A DNA stretch of 5,608 bases. Source: Candidatus Zixiibacteriota bacterium (GTDB lineage: Bacteria; Zixibacteria; MSB-5A5; GN15; JACZUZ01). A model generated the notes under the pieces. That model had not been told where the DNA came from. It ran no database searches and was given only the letters and a program-made list of their open reading frames with translations. Numbering within the stretch: position 1 is the first letter of the stretch; every line of letters starts with the position of its first letter. Where the stretch lies: assembly GCA_022563625.1 (NCBI GenBank), contig JADFNA010000138.1, positions 1-5,608 on the forward strand. Direction: 5' to 3'. Of the stretch, positions 1 through 5,494 are shown in pieces. The position numbers and the translations under genes were made by a program.

Positions 1-79
1 CGCTCAACTGGCGATGCATAGCCGACAGGTCGTCCCCCCAGTATCCCCCGGCGTTGGCAATGCGTATCTTCGATTTCAA
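1..79 (-). CDS. AtuA / DUF1446 family-like protein, N-terminal fragment (runs off left edge)
   Basis: Only the first 26 codons are in the window. From a TTG at 79-77 the minus strand reads MKSKIRIANAGGYWGDDLSA and continues to the left edge. The pattern of a short basic start, a beta-strand of the form IRIxNAGG and then (F/Y)WGDD matches, from memory, the N-terminus of the acyclic terpene utilisation AtuA / DUF1446 family, whose members usually have several hundred residues. AtuA belongs to the citronellol/geraniol degradation cluster of Pseudomonas, but many DUF1446 proteins occur outside that pathway, so no reaction is assigned. The start is constrained: an in-frame TAA lies six codons upstream, at about 97-95, and TTG is the only usual start codon after it. 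An AGGG lies about 8 nt before it as a modest ribosome-binding site. The family call rests on about 20 residues. The overlapping plus-strand open frame at 2-217 has no recognisable content. Confidence 0.6.
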   Translation of the reverse strand, partial: MKSKIRIANAGGYWGDDLSAMHRQLS

Positions 80-110
80 GCTGTTAACCCTGTGTTAGAC
101 TGTCAGTTAC

Positions 111-177
111 CGGCGAACGCCGCAATCCCGCGGCCACACATGTCACCATCCCCGAGGATACGCAAAGCGCCGCGCTT
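111..177. promoter_or_regulatory. cluster of three palindromes in the AtuA-like gene leader
   Basis: Three perfect dyads lie close together: CGGCG-AA-CGCCG at 111-122, GCCGC-AATCCC-GCGGC at 119-134, and AAGCGC-C-GCGCTT at 165-177. The first two overlap and would compete if transcribed, as they would be in a minus-strand leader RNA. The third has a single-base centre, so it suits a dimeric protein-binding site better than an RNA hairpin. There is no direct evidence for a regulator, and GC-rich DNA produces short dyads by chance. Confidence 0.25.
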
Positions 178-393
178 AGGCAAGTGGGGAAATCTAGTGA
201 GACAAAGCTCGATCTAACCGACACGAACTCAATAAGAACCAAAAGATGTTCAAATTACTGTCATCCAGAACTCAACTTAGACTTGTGTATGTTGGGGTGC
301 AACGGAAAAACATGTTTTTTGAAGAAAACGGCAGATTCGACTTGCTTTCGATCCTACATCAACGCATATTTCCGCAGTTTGAGCCTCCCTCCG

Positions 394-398
394 AAAGG
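394..398 (+). promoter_or_regulatory. ribosome-binding site deciding the start at 404
   Basis: AAAGG lies 5 nt before the ATG at 404. A GTG at 398 is also in frame, but it overlaps this Shine-Dalgarno sequence and would add only Val-Leu before the signal peptide. The ATG is therefore the better start. Confidence 0.6.
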
Positions 399-403
399 TG
401 CTA

Positions 404-2569
404 ATGAAAATAACAATAGTAATCTTAACGTTAATTCTTTTGCCCGGCGCTTCGCAGGCTAAGAGAATCAGCTTGACCTCACCTTCGGGAAACGGTTGCT
501 GTGAACTTGCTGGCGATGCGAATCATGACAGCAGAGTGAACATCGGGGATGTCGTATTTACTATAGCATATTTGTTCACCGGCGGAGACCCATCATTCTG
601 CTTCGACGAAGCCGACGTGAACGCAGACAACAAGATCAATATCGCCGATGTATCCCACGTCGTCGCGTATCTTTTCACCGGAGGACCGCCCCCAATCTGC
701 GGAAGTACAACTCTGGCGCTTCACTCCGGTATCGTAACTCCGGGGAATGGTGTACAAACTGACCCATTCACATATCAAGTTATCTTCACTGATACACTAG
801 GCAATCCCCCTTCGATGGCAGAAGTGTTTGTGAACGATGTCGCTCAACCGATGAGCATGACAACCGGAGCTTTTCTCACTGGCGCGACATATGAATACCA
901 ATCAACAGCTCCTATAGGTCAAAATGCATTTTACTACAGGTTTATTACCTCTTCAAATGACACCCTGTTCTTTCCTCCCGTAGGATTTGATATCGGTCCT
1001 GCTGTAACAGCGGACACGTCTGTAATCATTGCCGAAAATGCTGTTGTTATGGACTTACTTCCGGGACTCAGCCTCAGTGCCATAAACGGTACCCAATACT
1101 CATTCAATTTATCAGGCGCACCCCCGGCGCTATCAATAGGCGACATAATTGTTGGAGAGGACACTTTAGGCGGTTCAGGATATTTAAGAAAAGTCACCAC
1201 TGCATACGTTGACGGTGGCCGGCTAGTCGTTGAGACAAAAAATGCAGCTGTCGATGAAATTATTCTTAACGGGGGCCTGTCTGACATCATAATGGTATTT
1301 GATGAATCTAACCTAAGAAGGCGGACTTCCAGAGTAATCGAACAAACAACTGAAGTGTTTTTGGCTCCGGGTGTTACATTCAGCAATGGTTTCTGGGACT
1401 TGTCTGGTGTTGAACTATACAGCGGCCCAGTTGGCCCGGCCTCGCTCACCGCGACCATCACTTCCGGCTCAATCACTTTTAATCCGACCTTTGACTATGA
1501 AATAAATTTCAAGCCGCTTCTTTTGGGATTGGCCGACTTTAGAGGAATCGCGAATGGGACTTTCACCGCCAACGCAACTGTCGCTCTGAGCTCCACGGGA
1601 TGTATTCTGTCGTTTTCAGGCGAGAGAACTTTAGCTGAAGTCAGAAAGAAGTTTAAGTTCCTAGTTGGGCATGTACCCGTATGGTTAGAGACTATTGCAA
1701 GAATCAATGCTGGGTTCTCTACCTCCATTGAAGGGTCACAAACCGTTAGTTCCGGAGTTACCCAGACAACAAACATCCTAATTGGAGTCACCTACGATGG
1801 GAATGAATGGGCCGGTGTCTGGAACCCAAATGCTGGTCCTATTGTACCTCTTCCGGTAGAGTGGGACGCTTCGGCAGATGCTTCAGCAGAACTATTTTTG
1901 AGACCTGAGATAGCGTTGCTACTGTATTCCACTCTGGGATTGAGTGTTGCAGCGGGTCCATTTGCCAGACTAGAAGCCGACGCTCTGCTGAGCGAATCAC
2001 AATTCTGTTGGAAGTGGGAACTGTATGCAGGCGTCAATGGTGTTGCAAATATTAACGCATCTCTACTTGGCAAAAAGTTCTTCGACAGATCTTTTCCGTT
2101 CTCCGTAACTGAAAGCATTATTGCCTCAGGTCGAGACGCTGATGCGTGTGATGATTTAGATGGAATATGGGTTGGTGATCTGCTTGAGTCACAAGCCGAT
2201 GGTGGGGATCTAGTTGGAGAACTTATCTTGGACTTGTCGACCTCAGCAGACGGGTCTCTCACCGGAGCACAGAAACTACAGTGGTTTGATCTCGGACTCC
2301 GAAATGCGACTATTATTTCTGGACATTTTGCTCGTCCAAATTTTTCATTCACGACTTCGGTCTTCGTGGACGATCCTTCAAGACCAATAATTCCAGAGGA
2401 TCCTTGCTCGGGGCCGGAGTATCTTGAGATGAGCGTATCGGGCACATATTCAGAAGACACCTTAAAGGGGCAAATGTGCGAGAAATATGTCTCCCCATCT
2501 GCGTGCCCGTCAGGATCAGGAGAGTGCTATAATTTCGTGCTTACGCGCCAATCCTCAGTCTGTCAATAG
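404..2569 (+). CDS. secreted multidomain beta-protein with N-terminal type I dockerin and C-terminal lipocalin-like module
   Basis: The product has 721 residues. Residues 1-19 are a Sec signal peptide: Lys2, a hydrophobic core and a likely cut after Ser-Gln-Ala. Residues 37-99 are a complete type I dockerin. Loop 1 ligands are D38, N40, D42, N46 and D49; loop 2 ligands are D71, N73, D75, N79 and D82. Each loop precedes an AYLFTGG helix-turn and a Cys (C66, C99). Residues about 101-200 resemble an Ig-like sandwich, with paired aromatic strands and an FxYxYRF-type ending. Residues about 205-300 include GDIIVG and YLRKVT, a beta motif I associate with large secreted proteins of unknown role. Residues about 330-575 form a long beta-rich core whose LLLYSTLGLSVAAGPFARLEADA stretch, near 505-527, recurs in that same class. 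Residues about 583-721 start with DGIWVGDL and resemble a lipocalin-like barrel. No catalytic motif is visible. A structural or adhesive surface role is inferred. The gene stands alone on its strand, between divergent and convergent neighbours. Confidence 0.95.
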   Translation: MKITIVILTLILLPGASQAKRISLTSPSGNGCCELAGDANHDSRVNIGDVVFTIAYLFTGGDPSFCFDEADVNADNKINIADVSHVVAYLFTGGPPPICGSTTLALHSGIVTPGNGVQTDPFTYQVIFTDTLGNPPSMAEVFVNDVAQPMSMTTGAFLTGATYEYQSTAPIGQNAFYYRFITSSNDTLFFPPVGFDIGPAVTADTSVIIAENAVVMDLLPGLSLSAINGTQYSFNLSGAPPALSIGDIIVGEDTLGGSGYLRKVTTAYVDGGRLVVETKNAAVDEIILNGGLSDIIMVFDESNLRRRTSRVIEQTTEVFLAPGVTFSNGFWDLSGVELYSGPVGPASLTATITSGSITFNPTFDYEINFKPLLLGLADFRGIANGTFTANATVALSSTGCILSFSGERTLAEVRKKFKFLVGHVPVWLETIARINAGFSTSIEGSQTVSSGVTQTTNILIGVTYDGNEWAGVWNPNAGPIVPLPVEWDASADASAELFLRPEIALLLYSTLGLSVAAGPFARLEADALLSESQFCWKWELYAGVNGVANINASLLGKKFFDRSFPFSVTESIIASGRDADACDDLDGIWVGDLLESQADGGDLVGELILDLSTSADGSLTGAQKLQWFDLGLRNATIISGHFARPNFSFTTSVFVDDPSRPIIPEDPCSGPEYLEMSVSGTYSEDTLKGQMCEKYVSPSACPSGSGECYNFVLTRQSSVCQ

Positions 2570-2581
2570 AAGCGGACACGG

Positions 2582-2679
2582 TTGTCAGGGCCGTGTATTT
2601 GCGCCGACGCCCCACCGCTTGCGGTGGGATTAGTTTCGTAGGTCGAAACCCTTGCGGATTCGACATCCTGCGCTGACAA
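2582..2679. repeat. REP/MITE-like palindromic element with imperfect terminal inverted repeats
   Basis: This non-coding element starts 12 bp after the dockerin gene stop. Its ends are TTGTCAGGGC (2582-2591) and GCGCTGACAA (2670-2679), which are inverted copies matching at 9 of 10 positions. Inside lie two hairpins: CCCACCGC-TT-GCGGTGGG, perfect, at 2611-2628; and GTCGAA-A-CC / GG-A-TTCGAC, with one A-A mismatch, at 2642-2664. Both hairpins share CTTGCGG at or beside the loop. No target-site duplication is evident. The design fits a dispersed REP/BIME-like or miniature inverted-repeat element in a convergent intergenic region. I see one copy only, so repetition in the genome is inferred. Confidence 0.5.
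2611..2636 (+). terminator. possible intrinsic terminator of the dockerin gene
   Basis: A perfect 8-bp GC-rich stem (CCCACCGC / GCGGTGGG) with a 2-nt loop, or 7 bp with a CTTG loop, is followed by ATTAGTTT. It lies about 40 bp after the stop at 2569. The U-tract is interrupted, so termination would be imperfect. A weaker hairpin, ACACGG / CCGTGT at 2576-2596, followed by ATTT, lies just before it. The main hairpin is also part of the palindromic element. Confidence 0.4.
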
Positions 2680-2882
2680 ATTCCCTACAAGAACACACCA
2701 CAAATTAGCCGCGTCAATTATAAATGAAACGAGAACTCACAAAAGCGCTCACTACCAGAATGTCTGCTAAATGAACATCCGCCAACCAGAGAGACAACCC
2801 ACCCTCCCCAAAATAAACATCACCCAAACGAACCCATTTCACCTGAGCTGCAGTGACCCGGGCACGCGTTCAGAATTCCATG
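2680..2882. other. convergent intergenic stretch, G-poor on the plus strand, no gene seen
   Basis: Between the palindromic element and the minus-strand lipoprotein stop, I find no frame with coding character on either strand. The plus strand is strikingly rich in A and C and poor in G, especially about 2680-2835. The minus strand therefore carries several G-tracts (complement of CCC/CCCC at 2798-2809, 2823-2825 and 2833-2835). Near 2857-2870 there is a near-palindrome around CCCGGG. No clear intrinsic terminator for the minus-strand gene ending at 2883 is visible. Confidence 0.5.
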
Positions 2883-3569
2883 CTACTCCAACTCCTCCAG
2901 CCGGGCCCTAATTACCACGGCCCACGGACTCTCCGCCCACGCATCTTTCAAAATTCTCTTCCAGGCCCGCTTCTCATGTTTTTTATGCCAATCATGCGTA
3001 AACGTAACCGCCGAGTCTGTCAAACTGTATGACTCATAATCCCTTGGTTCAGACGGCCGCTCGATATCAACCGTCAACCTCCCCACATACACAAGCCCCC
3101 CCGGCGCTACACTCACCAGCATTGAGTCCGGATCAAACAATACTTCAAGCTCAGAGGCATAGCCGGTAATCTCTTCGTCACTTTCCACAACATAACTATA
3201 ACTGGCAAAAACCGCCTCCAGATAATACACACCGGCCGGAACTCCAGAAAAGAGCAAATATTCCGAATACGGGTCTGGTTCGTAGACACTGGCGCTATCA
3301 TCCAAAATCCCCAGATAAGCCGAATTAACATCGGCTTCAACTTTCTTCTCCGGCAGAAATATTGCCGCCAAAATATCCGACAAACTGAAACCGCTATTCG
3401 GGTTGCCAACAATTCGAACACGGCAATCGACGACAACCAATCCCGTTTCGTCCAGCGAACCGCGAAGTGGCAGCGGAGTCGGCGGCCCACCACAGCTCCC
3501 TGCGAAACTGAAACTGGCGCATATGGCCGCCATCTTCCAAAGAGAACTCCAATGCGGCTTATGGTCCAT
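2883..3569 (-). CDS. putative lipoprotein, beta-rich domain with helical C-terminal tail
   Basis: The product has 228 residues. A hydrophobic stretch after W11-K12 ends in FAGSC at C26, which fits the relaxed lipobox; a processed lipoprotein beginning CGGPPTPLPL is likely. The non-classical lipobox leaves ordinary secretion possible. Residues about 45-185 are beta-rich, with VPAGVYYLEAVFA in the middle and APGGLVYVGRLTVDI near the end. This arrangement is common in envelope proteins that bind or display via a small beta-sandwich, loosely like DUF2846-type lipoproteins. The last 36 residues (about 193-228) are charged and amphipathic and contain W, SPWA and RLEEL, resembling one TPR-like helical hairpin. 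No catalytic residues are recognisable and the function is unknown. The ATG at 3569 is preferred over an in-frame GTG at 3593 because GAGGGG sits 6 nt before it. A terminator upstream separates the gene from the 3748-4443 lipoprotein, so it probably has its own promoter. Confidence 0.87.
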   Translation of the reverse strand: MDHKPHWSSLWKMAAICASFSFAGSCGGPPTPLPLRGSLDETGLVVVDCRVRIVGNPNSGFSLSDILAAIFLPEKKVEADVNSAYLGILDDSASVYEPDPYSEYLLFSGVPAGVYYLEAVFASYSYVVESDEEITGYASELEVLFDPDSMLVSVAPGGLVYVGRLTVDIERPSEPRDYESYSLTDSAVTFTHDWHKKHEKRAWKRILKDAWAESPWAVVIRARLEELE

Positions 3570-3575
3570 GATACA

Positions 3576-3581
3576 CCCCTC
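3576..3581 (-). promoter_or_regulatory. ribosome-binding site deciding the start at 3569
   Basis: On the minus strand GAGGGG precedes the ATG by 6 nt. It supports the ATG over the GTG eight codons upstream, which has no comparable site and would add charged and cysteine residues before the export signal. Confidence 0.65.
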
Positions 3582-3671
3582 GACAGTATACACATTCTGT
3601 CCCCATGTCGTCCAGAACGCAATGTTCGCCCGAGTGAGACGCGAACGGGATTTGCGTCAAAATAAATTTCA

Positions 3672-3712
3672 CATAAAAGTAAAGCGCCTGCCCCTGGACG
3701 GGGCCGGCGCTT
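3672..3712 (-). terminator. intrinsic terminator after the lipoprotein gene at 3748-4443
   Basis: On the minus strand AAGCGCC-G-GCCCC, a 5-nt loop, then GGGGC-A-GGCGCTT form a 13-bp stem with one internal mismatch. The hairpin is 3682-3712 and is followed by the U-rich TTTACTTTTATG. It begins about 36 bp past the TAA at 3748. Stem, loop and U-tract are all of good quality for Rho-independent termination, which implies that the downstream lipoprotein gene (start 3569) is transcribed separately or by read-through. Confidence 0.8.
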
Positions 3713-3747
3713 GGATGTGCATAAACTACAGAGGGGGTATGGAGGGA

Positions 3748-4443
3748 TTACTGCACTACAATCGGCTCCACTGAATTTCTGATCTCAGCGTCGAATGAAG
3801 ATCCGGTGAGGCCAACACTGATGGTTGTGGAATTTTTTCTCGAGACTCGAATGCGCTGGTCGTCTCGCACGGTCCCGCCCGACGAAATGACAAATGATCC
3901 GTCGTCGCTGTCACCGACAGACGAACTCAGTACCGGGCCAAAATCTCTTGTCTCAATGGTAACAACTTCCGCAGCGGTTATGCGCGTCCAGAGGACAGTG
4001 AAGGCGGCGGCGGTAAACAGTATATCATTGACTGTGGGAGACGTAATCGTATGCAGATCCGGGGCGACAACAGCCACACCGGCCACAAAATCCGTGCCGC
4101 GCGCGATATTCAAAACATATGTTCCTGACGTGTATCCGTTGCGCGTTAGTTTGTAGTTGCCCGGATCCAAGTTGTCGTGGACCAGTGTCAGAACTCCAAT
4201 GCCGCCATTAGTTATTGTCACGATAGCGTCGGTTACATTCACGCCGAGCGAATCCTGAACACTGACCAAAAAGCTTGACACGAATACCCCGGCGGCCGCA
4301 TCTGACCCGCTCACATCGGCATCAATCAACAGTGAGTTTGAACCTGTCTGAACGACCGGAATAGGGTTTGTCGAATCGCTGCCACAGCCCAAAAGTAATG
4401 AACTGAGCGCAACGGTTACCAGTAAAGCGTTGACATGTTTCAT
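3748..4443 (-). CDS. lipoprotein with Ig-like beta domains, function unknown
   Basis: The product has 231 residues. Residues 1-19 are a lipoprotein signal (MKHVN, then a hydrophobic run) ending in the classic lipobox LLLGC, with C20 as the lipidated cysteine and GSDS after it. Serine rather than aspartate at +2 or +3 suits outer-membrane sorting by the E. coli rule, if that rule applies here. Residues about 38-132 look like one Ig-like sandwich, with FLVSVQDSLGVNVTDAIVTI, a GNYKLTRNGY turn and a closing strand. Residues about 133-231 look like a second, with VLWTR, IETRDF and RIRVSRKN strands. No enzyme motif is visible; a binding or structural role at the cell surface is inferred. The start is secure: ATG at 4443 with AAAGGAGG (4454-4461) about 10 nt upstream. 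A strong terminator follows the gene. It may be monocistronic, since 178 bp separate it from the dockerin gene. Confidence 0.92.
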   Translation of the reverse strand: MKHVNALLVTVALSSLLLGCGSDSTNPIPVVQTGSNSLLIDADVSGSDAAAGVFVSSFLVSVQDSLGVNVTDAIVTITNGGIGVLTLVHDNLDPGNYKLTRNGYTSGTYVLNIARGTDFVAGVAVVAPDLHTITSPTVNDILFTAAAFTVLWTRITAAEVVTIETRDFGPVLSSSVGDSDDGSFVISSGGTVRDDQRIRVSRKNSTTISVGLTGSSFDAEIRNSVEPIVVQ

Positions 4444-4621
4444 ACGAAATCTTCCTCCTTTGAGATCTTCATCCTTCTTGAAACACTATCGACAGATCTC
4501 TAAGGGAGCTTGAACATCATCACTTCTTTTTTTGACTGGACTATCCGATTGATAGTCAACAGCTTAGTCCGCTGCCTGACAGTTCGAGCCTGACTTTCAA
4601 GGCCAGAAAAGAGAGGGGAAG
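4444..4621. other. upstream region of the lipoprotein gene
   Basis: This 178-bp gap probably holds the promoter of the 3748-4443 lipoprotein. A TTGACT on the minus strand (near 4559-4554) is a fair -35 element but overlaps a dyad and has no good -10 at 17-18 bp. A T7 run lies at 4527-4533 on the plus strand (A7 on the minus strand). A short direct repeat, GCCTGAC, occurs at 4574-4580 and 4588-4594. No convincing terminator for the upstream dockerin gene is seen. Confidence 0.5.
4539..4557. promoter_or_regulatory. perfect 7-bp dyad, possible operator
   Basis: GACTATC-CGATT-GATAGTC is a perfect inverted repeat with a 5-nt spacer, about 95-115 bp upstream of the lipoprotein start. It is not followed by a U-tract in either direction, so a terminator is unlikely. 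It overlaps a TTGACT that could serve as a -35 box, as an operator would. Binding is inferred only. Confidence 0.3.
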
Positions 4622-5494
4622 TTACTCGCAGGTGGGCGCAGGACCCAGCGCAAAGACATGGCGTATCAGGAAGGTGATGTCCATGATGTTGAGGAATCCA
4701 TCACAATTGGTGTCCCCTGCGGCAAACGGCAGCGGACCTGGGCCGCCGGCAAAAATGATAGCGATGAGGTAAGTGATATCAGCGATGTCGATATTGCGGT
4801 CACCGTTGGCGTCCCCAATTGCAAACGGGACACTTTCGTAACCCAGCGTGTCGATGATCCCCGATGTCGGAGCGGTAGCCGGCTTGGAGATGAATTCGAC
4901 TGTCCCATCTGTACGCACCGATACGACATAATCGGTTGCCAGTACAACCGGTAAGCCGGGCGCTGATGAGAAACCCGCCTCAGGCAGGATTTCTATGATG
5001 TACACACCCGTTTTCGGGAATTCGATGACGATAGAGTCATTGCCATGAAGATTGTAATACGCGGCGCTATCACCAAAATCATTGACGATTACATTGAATG
5101 AATCCGCTCCGATCTGCAAGAATTCTGGATCGGTGACGCGTAGATTGAGGTGTAGATCAATCGGATTGCCCGCCGAGTCAGCCTCAATCGGGAAACTCTG
5201 CAGCCAAATCGTCAGAGGCCGCAAATATGTCCGCAGGAAGCAGGAATCACCCAGGCCATCATTGTCAAAATCTTCCTGCAGCGGATTGAATGTACACGGA
5301 CAATTGTCATCTGAATCCGGGATACCATCATTGTCAACATCGCCGCCGACGATCAGTTCCAAACAGGCGTTTGCGGCTGACAGGCCGGCACATCGATCGT
5401 GCGGATCATCAGCAAGTATGTCGCAAGGACTCGCGCCGGGTGTCGGACAGTCATCAGGCTTGCTTTCGCGGATAAATTTTTGTTCGAATAGTAA
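4622..5494 (-). CDS. secreted TSP type 3 repeat / dockerin protein, 5' end disrupted by frameshift
   Basis: The frame is open from just after a TGA at 5497-5495 to TAA at 4622, 290 codons. A TTG at 5362 could start a 246-residue product, but the codons before it (for example PDDCPTPGASPCDIL) continue the Cys-rich style of the protein, so it is probably internal. No signal peptide is in this frame. Counting from that TTG, residues 8-41 are a thrombospondin type 3 calcium repeat (DVDNDGIPDSDDNCP, then DNDGLGDSC). Residues about 42-182 form a beta-sandwich containing TGVYIIEILPE. Residues 183-246 are a C-terminal type I dockerin: loop 1 D184, N186, D188, D192, D195; loop 2 D217, N219, D221, N225, D228; ending GPAPTCE. 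The role is probably a Ca-dependent extracellular or surface protein; the partner is unknown. The N-terminal part apparently lies in the overlapping frame at 5454-5608 and beyond the edge. Confidence 0.85.
   Translation of the reverse strand, partial: LLFEQKFIRESKPDDCPTPGASPCDILADDPHDRCAGLSAANACLELIVGGDVDNDGIPDSDDNCPCTFNPLQEDFDNDGLGDSCFLRTYLRPLTIWLQSFPIEADSAGNPIDLHLNLRVTDPEFLQIGADSFNVIVNDFGDSAAYYNLHGNDSIVIEFPKTGVYIIEILPEAGFSSAPGLPVVLATDYVVSVRTDGTVEFISKPATAPTSGIIDTLGYESVPFAIGDANGDRNIDIADITYLIAIIFAGGPGPLPFAAGDTNCDGFLNIMDITFLIRHVFALGPAPTCE

Larger units (their letters stand above)
80..403. other. divergent intergenic region with GC-rich palindromes
   Basis: This 324-bp stretch lies between the minus-strand AtuA-like gene and the plus-strand dockerin gene, so promoters for both should be here. 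I cannot define either with confidence. The left half, which is upstream or leader for the AtuA-like gene, is GC-rich and contains several inverted repeats between 111 and 177. The right half, about 190-400, is more AT-rich. A very weak sigma70-like pair for the dockerin gene would be TTGCTT near 345 with CATATT about 17 bp downstream, matching only about half of the consensus. A plus-strand open frame spans 184-462 but gives a low-complexity product rich in Asn, Cys and Ser that overlaps the dockerin gene start; it is not called. Confidence 0.6.

Noticed and set aside
2..217. Plus-strand open frame at the left edge
   Set aside because: It has no domain signal and lies opposite the minus-strand frame with the IRIANAGGYWGDD signature. 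The rest of it covers a palindrome-rich leader.
184..462. Plus-strand open frame of 92 codons before the dockerin gene
   Set aside because: It overlaps the start and signal peptide of the dockerin gene, has no recognisable motif and gives a low-complexity composition.
512..700. EF-hand/calmodulin-like domain instead of a dockerin
   Set aside because: The two 12-residue loops lack the invariant Glu at position 12 (Asp here) and the leading helices, and the loop-helix-turn duplication with GG(P) ends is the dockerin pattern.
934..2460. Long minus-strand open frames opposite the dockerin gene
   Set aside because: They share one antisense frame broken by few stops, which follows from the codon usage of the plus-strand gene. 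The translations are Ser/Pro-rich without domains or signal peptides, whereas the plus strand has clear domains.
3113..3774. Overlapping open frames in the lipoprotein region on both strands
   Set aside because: They are basic, Arg/Ser-rich shadows of the 2883-3569 lipoprotein without their own ribosome-binding sites or motifs. One runs through the intrinsic terminator.
4658..4954. Open frames opposite and out of frame with the dockerin/TSP3 gene
   Set aside because: They only mirror the repetitive dockerin codons; the chosen frame has two complete calcium loops.
5477..5481. Programmed ribosomal frameshift at the A5 run
   Set aside because: The change needed is +1, and no canonical +1 slippery stop context or stimulatory structure is visible. 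A mutation or assembly indel is simpler.
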